A program made the position numbers and the translations under genes. A stretch of DNA of 64,000 nt from UMGS1783 sp900555065. GTDB lineage: Bacteria; Bacillota; Clostridia; Oscillospirales; UMGS1783. Of this stretch, positions 34,022 through 42,445 are shown piece after piece. The notes below the pieces were generated by a model. It saw nothing but the letters and a program-made list of their open reading frames with translations, had not been told where the DNA came from and did no database searches. How positions within the stretch are numbered: position 1 is the stretch's first letter; every line of letters starts with the position of its first letter. The stretch covers positions 21,318 to 85,317 of the forward strand of contig CALKPL010000020.1 of NCBI GenBank assembly GCA_937991645.1. Reading direction: 5' to 3'.

Positions 34022-34753
34022 ATGACCGACGAGAAAACCTGGCTTATGGAATATATGGAAACGTTTGCGGCCGCGCGCGGTCTTGCGCTGCCGCCCGGCG
34101 CGGCCGAGCGGTTTTATCGCTACGCCGCGTTCCTGCTTGCACAGAATGAGAAAATGAACCTCACCGCGCTGAAGACGCTGCAGGCCGTTGCCGACGGGCA
34201 TTTTCTGGACAGCCTGGCGCCTGCGGCCATGGGGCTGATTCCGGATGGGAGCCGCATTATCGATATTGGCTGCGGGCCCGGCCTGCCCGGTCTGCCGCTG
34301 CGCTTTGCGCTGGAAAACAGCGAAGTGACGCTGGTGGACAGCCAGCGCAAGCGGGTGCGGTTTATGGAGGAGTTTATCGCCGATACGGGCCTTTCCGGCG
34401 CAAAGCCGGTTTGCGCCCGCGCCGAAGCGCTGGCCGCGGATCCGGCGTATCGAGAGCGGTTCGACGTGGCAGTCTCGCGCGCCGTGGCGGGCCTGTCAGT
34501 ACTGTGCGAACTGTGCCTGCCCTTTGTGCGCGTCGGCGGCGTGATGCTCGCCTACAAGGGCCGGGGCGCGCAGGAGGAGGCGGAAGCCGCGCGCGGCGCC
34601 GTGTCGGCGCTCGGCGGCAGGCTGCGGGGTGTGGAAAACGCCGGGCTTGCGGGCGAACAGGACGGGCACTGTATCATAATCATCGAAAAAACTGCGCAAA
34701 CCGCTAAAATCTACCCTAGAAAATACGCGAAAATAACAAAGAATCCGCTATAA
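34022..34753 (+). CDS. rsmG: 16S rRNA (guanine-527-N7)-methyltransferase RsmG (GidB)
   Basis: 243 residues. The start is ATG at 34022, with GGGGAGAA 4-5 nt upstream. The RsmG layout is clear: NEKMNLTALKTLQAVADGHF then LDSL, the SAM-binding IIDIGCGPGLPGLPL (about 77-91), the VDSQRKRVRFM segment and the FDVAVSRAVA motif. It uses SAM to methylate G527 in 16S rRNA. The Lys-rich tail is slightly longer than usual. It belongs to the conserved mnmE-mnmG-rsmG-noc series. Confidence 0.95.
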   Translation: MTDEKTWLMEYMETFAAARGLALPPGAAERFYRYAAFLLAQNEKMNLTALKTLQAVADGHFLDSLAPAAMGLIPDGSRIIDIGCGPGLPGLPLRFALENSEVTLVDSQRKRVRFMEEFIADTGLSGAKPVCARAEALAADPAYRERFDVAVSRAVAGLSVLCELCLPFVRVGGVMLAYKGRGAQEEAEAARGAVSALGGRLRGVENAGLAGEQDGHCIIIIEKTAQTAKIYPRKYAKITKNPL

Positions 34754-34843
34754 ACCGACACGTTTCCCGGCCGCCGCCTGCCGAAGACGCACGAATCTCG
34801 CGGTTTGGCGCGTATTCTGCCGAATCCTGTTGATAAAAAATAA

Positions 34844-34872
34844 TTGGATAATTATTCCAGTTATGGTATCAT
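34844..34872 (+). promoter_or_regulatory. noc promoter
   Basis: TTGGAT, a 17-nt spacer and TATCAT, 19 nt before the noc ATG, in a short AT-rich island. Confidence 0.65.
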
Positions 34873-34890
34873 AAGGGTGAGGTGATACAT

Positions 34891-35709
34891 ATGGACAGGC
34901 AGTACCGCGATTACAGCATCAGGCAGATTCCCGTGAACCGGCTTCGCCCCGATCCGGGACAGGCGCGCCGGCAGTTTGACCAGAGGGATATTGAGGAGCT
35001 TGCGCTCAGCATTCGGCAAGTGGGCATTTTGCAGCCGCTGCTTGTGCGCAGGCACGACGGCGAATACCAGATCATTGCAGGGGAACGCAGGCTGCGCGCC
35101 GCAAAAATGGCCGGCTTATCCGTTCTGCCCTGTATTATATGCGACTTTAACAGTGAAAAGGCCGCTGTCGCGTCGATGATTGAAAACCTGCAGCGCAAAG
35201 ACCTCAATCCATTTGAAGAGGCCGTCGGGATCCGCCGGCTGATGCTGATGCTGAATTTAACGCAGGAGGAGATTGCCAAAAAGCTGGGGAAAGCACAGTC
35301 GAGCGTCGCAAACAAGCTGCGCCTGCTCGCACTTGACGAGGCGTTGCGGCGCAGGATTCTGGACGCAGGGCTTACCGAACGCCATGCCCGCGCCCTGCTG
35401 ACGGTGCCTGAGGCCGAACGTGCGGCCGTGCTCGAATATATCATAGAGCACGAGCTGAACGTCGAGGCTACGGAGCGCTATATAAAGCTGCAGCAGTCGT
35501 CCGTCAGACAGCATAAAAAGCCCAAAATTTATTTTAAGGACCTGCGGATCTTCATCAACACCATAGACAAGTCGATTAAATACCTTGCAAGCGCAGGAAT
35601 TCAGGCCGATGCAAAAAAGACGGAGGACGAGGAGTTTATTCATTACACGATTAAGATTCCCAAGAACCGGGCGGCGCGGATTTCCGGCGCGCAAAAAAAA
35701 ATAGGATGA
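34891..35709 (+). CDS. noc: ParB-family nucleoid occlusion protein Noc
   Basis: 272 residues. The start is ATG at 34891, preceded by GAGGTG. A further GTG at 34882 overlaps that site. The N-terminal ParB/CTPase domain has IRQVGILQPLLVRR, AGERRLRAAKMAG and MIENLQRKDLNPFEEA. A helix-turn-helix follows (LTQEEIAKKLGKAQSSVANK). The position between rsmG and parA is that of Noc in Firmicutes. Noc blocks division over the nucleoid. It lacks the start MKKGLGRGLDALF found in the true ParB at 37182, which supports the distinction. Noc binding sites were not seen here. Confidence 0.85.
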   Translation: MDRQYRDYSIRQIPVNRLRPDPGQARRQFDQRDIEELALSIRQVGILQPLLVRRHDGEYQIIAGERRLRAAKMAGLSVLPCIICDFNSEKAAVASMIENLQRKDLNPFEEAVGIRRLMLMLNLTQEEIAKKLGKAQSSVANKLRLLALDEALRRRILDAGLTERHARALLTVPEAERAAVLEYIIEHELNVEATERYIKLQQSSVRQHKKPKIYFKDLRIFINTIDKSIKYLASAGIQADAKKTEDEEFIHYTIKIPKNRAARISGAQKKIG

Positions 35710-35731
35710 CAGGCGGCTGAGCCGGATGGAG

Positions 35732-35767
35732 AAGGGGCCGGGCCCGCATATGCGGGCTCGGCCCCTT
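35732..35767 (+). terminator. Hairpin terminator after noc
   Basis: Imperfect long arms (AAGGGGCCGGGCCCGCA and TGCGGGCTCGGCCCCTT) with a short AT loop and a TTT tail, 22 nt after the noc stop. Confidence 0.75.
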
Positions 35768-35772
35768 TGCTG

Positions 35773-35788
35773 TGTTCCACGTGGAACA
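35773..35788. promoter_or_regulatory. parS site 1
   Basis: TGTTCCACGTGGAACA, a perfect 16-bp palindrome matching the parS consensus that ParB (Spo0J) binds. It lies right after the noc terminator, 636 bp upstream of parA. Confidence 0.95.
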
Positions 35789-36253
35789 TTGAGGCGCGTC
35801 CGGCACATAATAAAGGGAAGGCCGCTCATTTTGCGGTTAAAAGGACGGGCGCAAACCTGCGTAAAGCGGAGACGCGCGGGACGAGCGCCGGGCCGAATAG
35901 GAACACCGCGACGGGAACGCGCGCCGGACCGAGCGGCGTTTTGTGGCTCTTGCGCATATGGGGCTGTGGCGTCGGACTGCGGCCGCGCGCCGAGCCTATA
36001 AAGCACGCCGGACGGGGACAAGCGCCGTTTTTGGGGACGCACGGGCAGGGCGGGTATGCCGGCGGGCAAATCAACGGCGCGTCCGCAGGGCAGGCAGGTC
36101 CGCATTCGCACAAGCAGAACAGGCCGTCGGCCGCCTGATACGGACTGTGAAATGCGGGCGCCTGTAGCGGAGTCTGCACAGGCGGCCCACGGGGGAAACC
36201 CGGATTTGCGGATGGGCCTTGACGGGACGGCCGGACAGGCTGTAAAAAATAAT
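35789..36253. other. GC-rich stretch between the two parS sites
   Basis: 465 nt without a recognisable gene or clear hairpin. Its only clear role is the spacing of the parS sites. Confidence 0.55.
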
Positions 36254-36269
36254 TGTTCCACGTGGAACA
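36254..36269. promoter_or_regulatory. parS site 2
   Basis: A second perfect TGTTCCACGTGGAACA palindrome, 481 bp from the first and about 30 bp upstream of the parA -10 element. ParB bound here could also repress parAB. Confidence 0.95.
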
Positions 36270-36299
36270 ACCCCTCTTTTTCTTCGCAGGGTTTTATGC

Positions 36300-36305
36300 T
36301 ATAAT
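36300..36305 (+). promoter_or_regulatory. parA -10 element and structured leader
   Basis: TATAAT with a poor -35 (TTTTTC at 17 nt). The leader (about 36312-36408) has a strong hairpin, GCGCGCGC-A-GGCC pairing with GGCC-C-GCGCGCGC (36361-36392), which ends 3-4 nt before the ribosome site GGGGAG. Confidence 0.6.
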
Positions 36306-36408
36306 AGTTTCATCAGGGTGACTCCCGTCTCCCCTCCCTGGGGATTCGGGGTCAGAGAGAGCGCGCGCAGGCCAAAAGAGGCCCGCGCGCGCCGGGGAGA
36401 TGAAAATC

Positions 36409-37185
36409 ATGGGTAAAATCGTTGCTGTTGCAAATCAGAAGGGCGGCGTGGGCAAAACCACGAGCGTAATCAACCTGAGCGCGGCTGTCGCACTGCTCGG
36501 CAAGCGCACGCTGCTTGTAGATATGGATCCGCAGGGAAACGCGACGAGCGGCTGCGGCGTAAACAAACGCAAACTTGAGCGCTCCGTCTATACCGCGCTG
36601 GCACATCCGCAGGAGACGGCGGCCTGCATTCTCAAAACGGGCACGGCCAACCTCTTTCTGCTTCCATCCAGTATAGATCTTGCCGGCGCGGAGCTGGAAC
36701 TCGTAGGATTGGACAAGCGGGAAAGCATGCTGAAACAGGCCCTTGCATCGGTACGGGACGAGTTCGACTTTGTTTTTATCGATTGTCCGCCGTCGCTTGC
36801 GCTGCTGACGCTCAACGCTCTGTGCGCCGCGGACAGCGTGCTCATTCCCATCCAGTGCGAGTATTTTGCGCTCGAGGGGCTGTCCCAGCTGACCAACACC
36901 ATTAAGCTCGTCAAACGCAATTACAATCCCGGACTGGAAATTGAGGGCGTATTGCTCACCATGTACGACGGGCGGCAGAACCTGAGCATCCAATCTGCGG
37001 AAGAAGTGAAAAAGTATTTCAATGACAAGCTGTACACCGCCGTTATCCCGCGCAATGTGCGCCTGTCGGAAGCGCCGAGCTATGGAATGCCCATTTTTGA
37101 ATACGACCGGTTCTGTAAGGGCGCGATGGCCTATAAGGCCGTTGGAGAAGAATTTTTGAGGAAAAATGCAGGAGAACAGCCATGA
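36409..37185 (+). CDS. parA: Chromosome-partitioning ATPase ParA (Soj)
   Basis: 258 residues. ATG at 36409 is preferred because GGGGAG lies 9 nt before it. An ATG at 36400 would overlap that site. It carries the deviant Walker A KGGVGKTTSVINLS at about 10-23, the DMDPQGNATSG motif and DCPPSLALLTLNAL (Walker B region). It is a ParA/MinD-type ATPase that works with ParB-parS in origin segregation and regulates DnaA in Bacillus. parB overlaps its stop by 4 nt. Confidence 0.95.
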   Translation: MGKIVAVANQKGGVGKTTSVINLSAAVALLGKRTLLVDMDPQGNATSGCGVNKRKLERSVYTALAHPQETAACILKTGTANLFLLPSSIDLAGAELELVGLDKRESMLKQALASVRDEFDFVFIDCPPSLALLTLNALCAADSVLIPIQCEYFALEGLSQLTNTIKLVKRNYNPGLEIEGVLLTMYDGRQNLSIQSAEEVKKYFNDKLYTAVIPRNVRLSEAPSYGMPIFEYDRFCKGAMAYKAVGEEFLRKNAGEQP

Positions 37186-38039
37186 AAAAAGGATTGGGAA
37201 GGGGCCTTGACGCCCTGTTTCAGGATAACGAGCCGGCGCGTGCGCCGGAGACCGGCGGCGCGCCGACAGAAGTTGCCGTGGCGGATATTGAGCCCAACCG
37301 CGGACAGCCCCGGCATGTTTTTGATGAGGAGAAGCTGCGGGAACTGGCTGATTCCATCCGGGAGCACGGCGTGGTTTCGCCCCTGATCGTCTCGGAGCTG
37401 GGCGACGGCCGGTATCGGATTATCGCGGGCGAACGCCGCTGGCGCGCTGCGCGGATGGCCGGACTGAAAAAAGTGCCGGTCGTCGTGCGGGCCGCCGGCG
37501 CGCAGGAGATCATGGAAGTGTCCCTGATTGAAAACCTGCAGCGGGAGGACCTGAATATCATTGAGGAGGCCAAGGGTTACCTGCGCCTGCAGGAGGAGTT
37601 CGGGCTGACGCAGGAACAGATCGCGCGGCGGGTCGGCAAATCCCGGCCGGGCGTTGCCAACGCGCTGCGTTTGCTGCATCTGCCCGCGGCGGCGCTCGAT
37701 CTGCTTGAGGAGGGTAAGCTCTCGCCGGGCCATGGAAAAGTGCTGCTCGCCTGCCCGGATGAAAAGACCGCGGCTGAACTTGCGGCGCGCGCCGCCGCGG
37801 ACGAGCTCTCGGTGCGCGAACTGGAGGCGATGGTCCGGCGCGCGCTGCAGCCCAAGCAGGACAAGCAGGAGGACCCGGCGCTGCCGTATGTGCGCGAGCT
37901 GGAGACGCGCATTTCGGAAAACCTGGGCCGCAAGGCAAAGGTGGTCCGTTCCGGCGGCCGCGGGCGGATTGTGCTGGAGTTTTATTCGGACGACGACCTG
38001 ACCGCGCTCGCCGAACTGCTTTCGGGCGGGCTTGCGTGA
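37182..38039 (+). CDS. parB: Chromosome-partitioning protein ParB (Spo0J)
   Basis: 285 residues. It begins MKKGLGRGLDALFQ, the conserved ParA-interacting peptide of chromosomal ParB. The CTPase/sliding-clamp domain (GVVSPLIVSELGDGRYRIIA, GERRWRAARMAG, LIENLQREDLN) is followed by a helix-turn-helix (LTQEQIARRVGKSRPGVANA) that reads parS and a C-terminal dimerisation part. The ATG overlaps the parA stop, so the two are translationally coupled. Two parS sites lie just upstream of the operon. Confidence 0.96.
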   Translation: MKKGLGRGLDALFQDNEPARAPETGGAPTEVAVADIEPNRGQPRHVFDEEKLRELADSIREHGVVSPLIVSELGDGRYRIIAGERRWRAARMAGLKKVPVVVRAAGAQEIMEVSLIENLQREDLNIIEEAKGYLRLQEEFGLTQEQIARRVGKSRPGVANALRLLHLPAAALDLLEEGKLSPGHGKVLLACPDEKTAAELAARAAADELSVRELEAMVRRALQPKQDKQEDPALPYVRELETRISENLGRKAKVVRSGGRGRIVLEFYSDDDLTALAELLSGGLA

Positions 38040-38110
38040 CAGGCGGCGGCCGGTTTCCGGTCGCCCGGCTTTGCCGCTGCAAATGCAGAGCCGACGCGCC
38101 GTATACGCGC

Positions 38111-38139
38111 TTGCGCCCGGCGCGGGCGTGTGCTATAAT
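38111..38139 (+). promoter_or_regulatory. Promoter of the lipoate ligase gene
   Basis: TTGCGC, a 17-nt spacer and TATAAT. The leader is about 130 nt and includes a hairpin (38201-38222, outer arms ACAGGC and GCCTGT) followed by TTTTCTCT, which could attenuate transcription. Confidence 0.75.
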
Positions 38140-38276
38140 GAAAACTATCAATAGACCTGCCGGCGGTGAAAGCATATCCCGTCGCAAGATATGGGGGAGG
38201 ACAGGCAGGCATGGCCGCCTGTTTTCTCTGCGTGCGGCGCGGACAGGTTTGCCGCGCGTATTTGGAGGCGTATGAA

Positions 38277-39260
38277 ATGTATTTGATTCGGACTGATACG
38301 ACGGACCCCGCGTACAATCTGGCGGCGGAGGAATTCCTGCTCAAGCAGAAACGCGGGGACATTTTTTATTTGTGGCGCAATAAGCCGTCCATTATCATCG
38401 GCAAAAACCAGAACGCCTACAGCGAAATCGACGTTGATTACGTACGCGACCACGGGATTCAAGTGGTTCGCCGCCTGACCGGCGGCGGCGCGGTCTTTCA
38501 CGATTTGGGGAACATCAATTTCACGTTTATCGCATCGCAGAAAGAGGCGGGCGCAGACGTCTCCTTTGAGCGGTTTACCCGGCCGGTCGTCGATTTTCTG
38601 CGTTCGCTCGGCCTGGACGCCGCGTTTTCCGGACGCAACGACATACAGGTGAGCGGCTATAAAATCTCCGGCAACGCCCAGACGCGCTTCGGCGACCGGT
38701 TTATGCACCACGGGACGCTGCTGTTCGGCGCGAATATGACGGACCTTTCGCGCGCGCTGACGGTGCATCCGCTTAAAATCCAGGGAAAGAGCATCCAGTC
38801 TGTACGGGCCAGGGTGGCAAATATATCGGAATTCCTTAAAGAGCCCATGGAAATTACCGAATTTATGGACAAGCTGCTGGCCTTTGTCGAGGCGAAATAC
38901 CCGGACAGCGAGGCCTATACGCTTTCCAAAGAGGACCATGCGCAGATCGGCCGGCTTTGTGCGGAAAAATATGCACAGTGGGGCTGGAATTTCGGGGAGA
39001 ATCCTGCCTATTCGTTTCAAAAGACGGCGAAGTTTGACGGCGGCCTGATTGAGGTGCGTATGGATATCGACGGCGAGCGCATCACAGGAATCCGGATTGC
39101 GGGCGACTTTTTCGGGGTTGCGGAAATATCCGAGCTGGAAGCCGCGCTCACAGGCGTGTCGCACGAGCCGGAGGCCATCCGCGCCGCGCTCGCCGGCATG
39201 GACCTGGTCCCGTATCTGGGCGGGATTACTACCGAGCAGCTGATTCAGACAATGTTTTAA
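38277..39260 (+). CDS. lplA: Lipoate--protein ligase
   Basis: 327 residues. The start is ATG at 38277 (MYLIRTDTTDPAYNLAAEEF), with TTGGAGG 8 nt upstream. An in-frame ATG at 38211 also has a good ribosome site (GGGGGAGG) and would add 22 Cys/Arg-rich residues, but that is atypical. The family core is clear: PSIIIGKNQNAYSEID, the RRLTGGGAVFHDLGNINFTF lipoyl-binding loop, SGNAQ, and HHGTLLF. The C-terminal accessory domain is present. It attaches free lipoate to E2 or H proteins using ATP. The gene is probably expressed from its own promoter. Confidence 0.93.
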   Translation: MYLIRTDTTDPAYNLAAEEFLLKQKRGDIFYLWRNKPSIIIGKNQNAYSEIDVDYVRDHGIQVVRRLTGGGAVFHDLGNINFTFIASQKEAGADVSFERFTRPVVDFLRSLGLDAAFSGRNDIQVSGYKISGNAQTRFGDRFMHHGTLLFGANMTDLSRALTVHPLKIQGKSIQSVRARVANISEFLKEPMEITEFMDKLLAFVEAKYPDSEAYTLSKEDHAQIGRLCAEKYAQWGWNFGENPAYSFQKTAKFDGGLIEVRMDIDGERITGIRIAGDFFGVAEISELEAALTGVSHEPEAIRAALAGMDLVPYLGGITTEQLIQTMF

Positions 39261-39299
39261 CCCTGCCGGGCGCGCGGGCGGAGGAACCGGTTTTGCCTG

Positions 39300-39835
39300 C
39301 GCCCGCGCAGAGCGGCGCAGCGCGGGCGCGGCGCGGCACAGGCAGTTCTCCGCGGGCCGGTGCAGAGCGGGCGCGGCGAAGCGCAGGCAGTTCTCCGCGG
39401 GCCGGTGCAGAGCGGGCGCGGCGCGGTACGGGCAGTTCCCCGCGGGCCGGTGCAGAGCAGGGCAGCGCGGCACGGCAAGGATAGTTAGTTCCCCGCGTGC
39501 CGGGGCAGAGCGGGCGCGGCGCGGCAATGGCGGTTCCCCGCAGGGCGGGACCGAGCGGCGCAGTGCGGCGCGGGCAGTTCCCCGCGTGCCGGGGCAGAGC
39601 GGCGCGGCGCGGCAAGGGTAGTTAGTTCCCCGCGGGGCGGGGCAGAGCGGGCGCGGCGCGGTACGGGCAGTTCCCCGCAGGGCGGGACCGAGCGGCGCGG
39701 CGCGGCACGGGCAGTTCCCCCCGTGCCGGGGCAGCGCGGGCGCGGCGCGGCACGGGCAGTTCCCCGCGGGCTGGTGCAGAGCGGGCGCGGCGCGGCACAG
39801 GCAGTTCCCCGCGGGCCGGGGCAGAGCAGCAAGGG
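39300..39835. repeat. GC-rich minisatellite A (about 45-bp unit, 11 copies)
   Basis: Units read roughly GGGCAGTTCCCCGCGGGCCG, then GGGCAGAGCGGGCGCGGCGCGGCAC split in two, with lengths of 40-58 bp. The anchor GTTCCCCGC or GTTCTCCGC occurs 11 times. Copies differ by substitutions and short insertions such as AAGGATAGTTA. It fills the gap between lplA and the DUF1846 gene, where no other element is seen. Open frames across it are consequences of the bias. Confidence 0.85.
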
Positions 39836-39975
39836 CTCTCTGTCCAAAAGGGATTGTATCCAGCCGGCGTGGCGAACCGTACATGCAGGGAATTGGGGAT
39901 TATGCGTCCGGCCTGCCGGGCCGGGGCTTTCTATACATTTAAAAATAAAAATGGGTCTGGGGAGGATTCAGTCGC

Positions 39976-41463
39976 ATGCACAAGGTCGGGTTTGACAATG
40001 AGAAGTATGTGAAGATGCAGTCGGAGCATATCCGCAACCGTATTTCAAAGTTTGGCGGCAAGCTCTACATGGAGTTTGGCGGCAAGCTCTTCGACGATTA
40101 TCACGCCGCGCGCGTACTGCCCGGCTTTCAGCCGGACAGCAAGGTAAAAATGCTGTTGGAGCTTAAGGATCAGGCGGAGATCATCATCGCGATCAATGCT
40201 GACGATATTGAAAAAAACAAGCTTCGGAGCGACCTTGCCATCACGTATGATCTGGATGTATTGCGCCTGATCGACGCATTCCGGGACATCGGCCTGTATG
40301 TGGGCAGCGTCGTGCTCACGCAGTACTCCAATGCGCGGCATGCGGCGGACGCATTCCAGAAACGGCTGGAGTCGCTGGGCGTAAAAGTGTACCGCAGCTA
40401 TGTCATCCCCGGCTACCCCTATGAAATACCCCTCATTGTCAGCGACGAGGGGTATGGGCGCAACGAGTACATAGAAACCAGCCGCTCCCTTGTCGTGGTC
40501 ACCGCGCCCGGGCCGGGCAGCGGGAAGATGGCCACCTGCCTTTCCCAGCTCTATCACGAGCACAAGCGCGGCGTGAACGCGGGATACGCCAAGTTTGAGA
40601 CCTTCCCCATTTGGAACCTGCCGCTGAAGCACCCGGTAAACCTCGCCTATGAAGCGGCTACCGCCGACCTGAACGATGTGAACATGATCGACCCATTCCA
40701 TCTGGACGCATATGGCGAAACTGCAATCAACTACAATCGGGACGTGGAGATTTTCCCTGTGCTCAGCGCGATTTTTGAGCGCATTTATGGTGAATCGCCC
40801 TATAAGTCGCCGACAGATATGGGCGTGAATATGGCCGGAAACTGTATCATAGACGACGACGCCGTACGCCGTGCCGCCAGCGATGAGATTATCCGCCGCT
40901 ATTATAACGCGTTGGTGCAGCAGAGAAAAGGGATCGGCACGCCGGAAGAAGTGAACAAAATAGAGCTGCTCATGCAGCTTGCAGGCGTAACTACGGACGA
41001 CCGGCCCTGTGTGCGCGCCGCTCTGGAAAAGGCTGAACAGACGGGCGCGCCCGCCGCGGCGATGGAGCTGCCGGACGGCAGGATTGTGATGGGAAAAACG
41101 TCGTCTCTGCTGGGGGCGACGGCGGCACTGCTGCTTAACGCGCTGAAGACGCTCGGCAATATACAGGACGATATGCTGCTGATTTCACCCTTGATCATTG
41201 AACCGGTACAGGAGTTGAAAGTCGGCTATCTGGGCAACCACAACCCGCGTCTGCACACGGACGAGGTGTTGCTGGCCCTGTCGATTTGCGCCGTGACAAA
41301 CCCTATGGCGGCGCACGCCATGCGCCAGCTGATCCATCTGCGCGGCTGCGAAATGCATTCAAGCGTAATTCTTTCGCAGGTGGATATTGACACCCTGCGT
41401 AAGATTGGGATCAATCTCACTTGTGAACCGCGCTATCAGACAAAAAAGCTCTATCACAAATAA
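39976..41463 (+). CDS. DUF1846 domain-containing protein
   Basis: 495 residues, the normal length. The start is ATG at 39976, with GGGGAGG 10 nt upstream. It opens with the family signature MHKVGFDNEKYVKMQSEHIR and contains the stretches RILPGF-like ARVLPGFQPDSKVKMLLELK, VTAPGPGSGKMATCLSQLYH (a Gly-rich nucleotide-binding-like loop) and MGVNMAGNCIIDD. This cytoplasmic protein family is widespread in Firmicutes. It has structural data but no proven reaction. It stands alone between the minisatellite and a new promoter. Confidence 0.9.
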   Translation: MHKVGFDNEKYVKMQSEHIRNRISKFGGKLYMEFGGKLFDDYHAARVLPGFQPDSKVKMLLELKDQAEIIIAINADDIEKNKLRSDLAITYDLDVLRLIDAFRDIGLYVGSVVLTQYSNARHAADAFQKRLESLGVKVYRSYVIPGYPYEIPLIVSDEGYGRNEYIETSRSLVVVTAPGPGSGKMATCLSQLYHEHKRGVNAGYAKFETFPIWNLPLKHPVNLAYEAATADLNDVNMIDPFHLDAYGETAINYNRDVEIFPVLSAIFERIYGESPYKSPTDMGVNMAGNCIIDDDAVRRAASDEIIRRYYNALVQQRKGIGTPEEVNKIELLMQLAGVTTDDRPCVRAALEKAEQTGAPAAAMELPDGRIVMGKTSSLLGATAALLLNALKTLGNIQDDMLLISPLIIEPVQELKVGYLGNHNPRLHTDEVLLALSICAVTNPMAAHAMRQLIHLRGCEMHSSVILSQVDIDTLRKIGINLTCEPRYQTKKLYHK

Positions 41464-41464
41464 G

Positions 41465-41493
41465 TTGACTGTGGGGAAATATGCCAATATATT
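41465..41493 (+). promoter_or_regulatory. Orphan promoter after the DUF1846 gene
   Basis: TTGACT, a 17-nt spacer and TATATT starting 2 nt after the stop. No gene follows until 42446. The region up to 42067 is GC-rich and gene-free. Confidence 0.65.
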
Positions 41494-42067
41494 ATACTGA
41501 AAGTAATGCCGGGATCATAATAAAATTATGTGTTATATTGGCTTTTTGAGGAAATATCAGGATTTATTCTTATTTTTCAATTGCAGTGTATTTTGTGTTT
41601 TGGCCGTGCAGGCGACGCAGTGATATGGGAGGGCTCCCGGCTGGGTATGGCCGGACGCGCCGTGCGTTGCGGACAAAACGACGCGCGAAAACAGCGATTT
41701 ACGGGCCGGGCTCTGCGGGCGTATGCTTGAAAGCGGGAGGATATACGGGCGAAAACGGAGCTGAAAGGCGCGCCGGAGGCGGGGCGCTGCGGATACGCCG
41801 CTTGGACAAAAGCGCGCGGACAAACAGCCTTGCGGATACGAACGGACACAGGCGCGCAGTCGGGAAAACGAACGCGCGGGCAGAGACGCATGCGTAAGCG
41901 CGCGGCGGCAGAACACGGACGAACCGGCCGGATGCGGAGGGGAACAGACTGCTTCGCCCCGCGCGCCGCCTGCCGTGTTACGTGTGATCTGCGTGCGGCG
42001 GCCAATAAAATATGTAAGCTGTAAAGGCACGGCGCGCCAGTGGAATACAGGCGCGTCCACCCTTTGC

Positions 42068-42101
42068 CGCAAGGCCCAGGAACTGGGCCTTGCGCTGTTT
42101 T
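42068..42101 (+). terminator. Hairpin terminator in the gene-free region
   Basis: Perfect arms CGCAAGGCCCAG and CTGGGCCTTGCG with a 3-nt loop, followed by CTGTTTT. Together with the promoter at 41465 it could delimit a non-coding transcript of about 600 nt. Confidence 0.7.
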
Positions 42102-42445
42102 GAAGAGAATACGCGTTTTTCTGGCGCCGCGCGCAGACGGCCGCGGTGTAACTTGCCGCCTGCGTCCGCCATCCGGCTGGCTTGCCAGCGGCGACAGTTC
42201 AAGCTGCGTATGAGGCGCAGGCAGCGACGGACCGGCGGCGCAGGCCGTCATAGGACAGCGGCCCGTATGGTTTACCGGGTCTGGGCGCGTATGGATTCGG
42301 TGAAAAACAGCGCGCGGCGACGGCGTGTGCTGTTTTGCGGCGCGGCGCAGAATTTCGGCGGCATACATACGGGGCACACCGATGCGGAAATATATTCCGC
42401 AAGGCAAAAACAGGAATGAATCCTAATGTGAAAGAAGGGACTTCT

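Noticed and set aside
38148..39884. Repeat-rich minus-strand frame (578 codons) across minisatellite A and lplA
   Set aside because: The repeats CRAAPALHRPAENCL-like arise from the GC-rich DNA units, whose length varies and is not a multiple of three. The second half is antisense to lplA.
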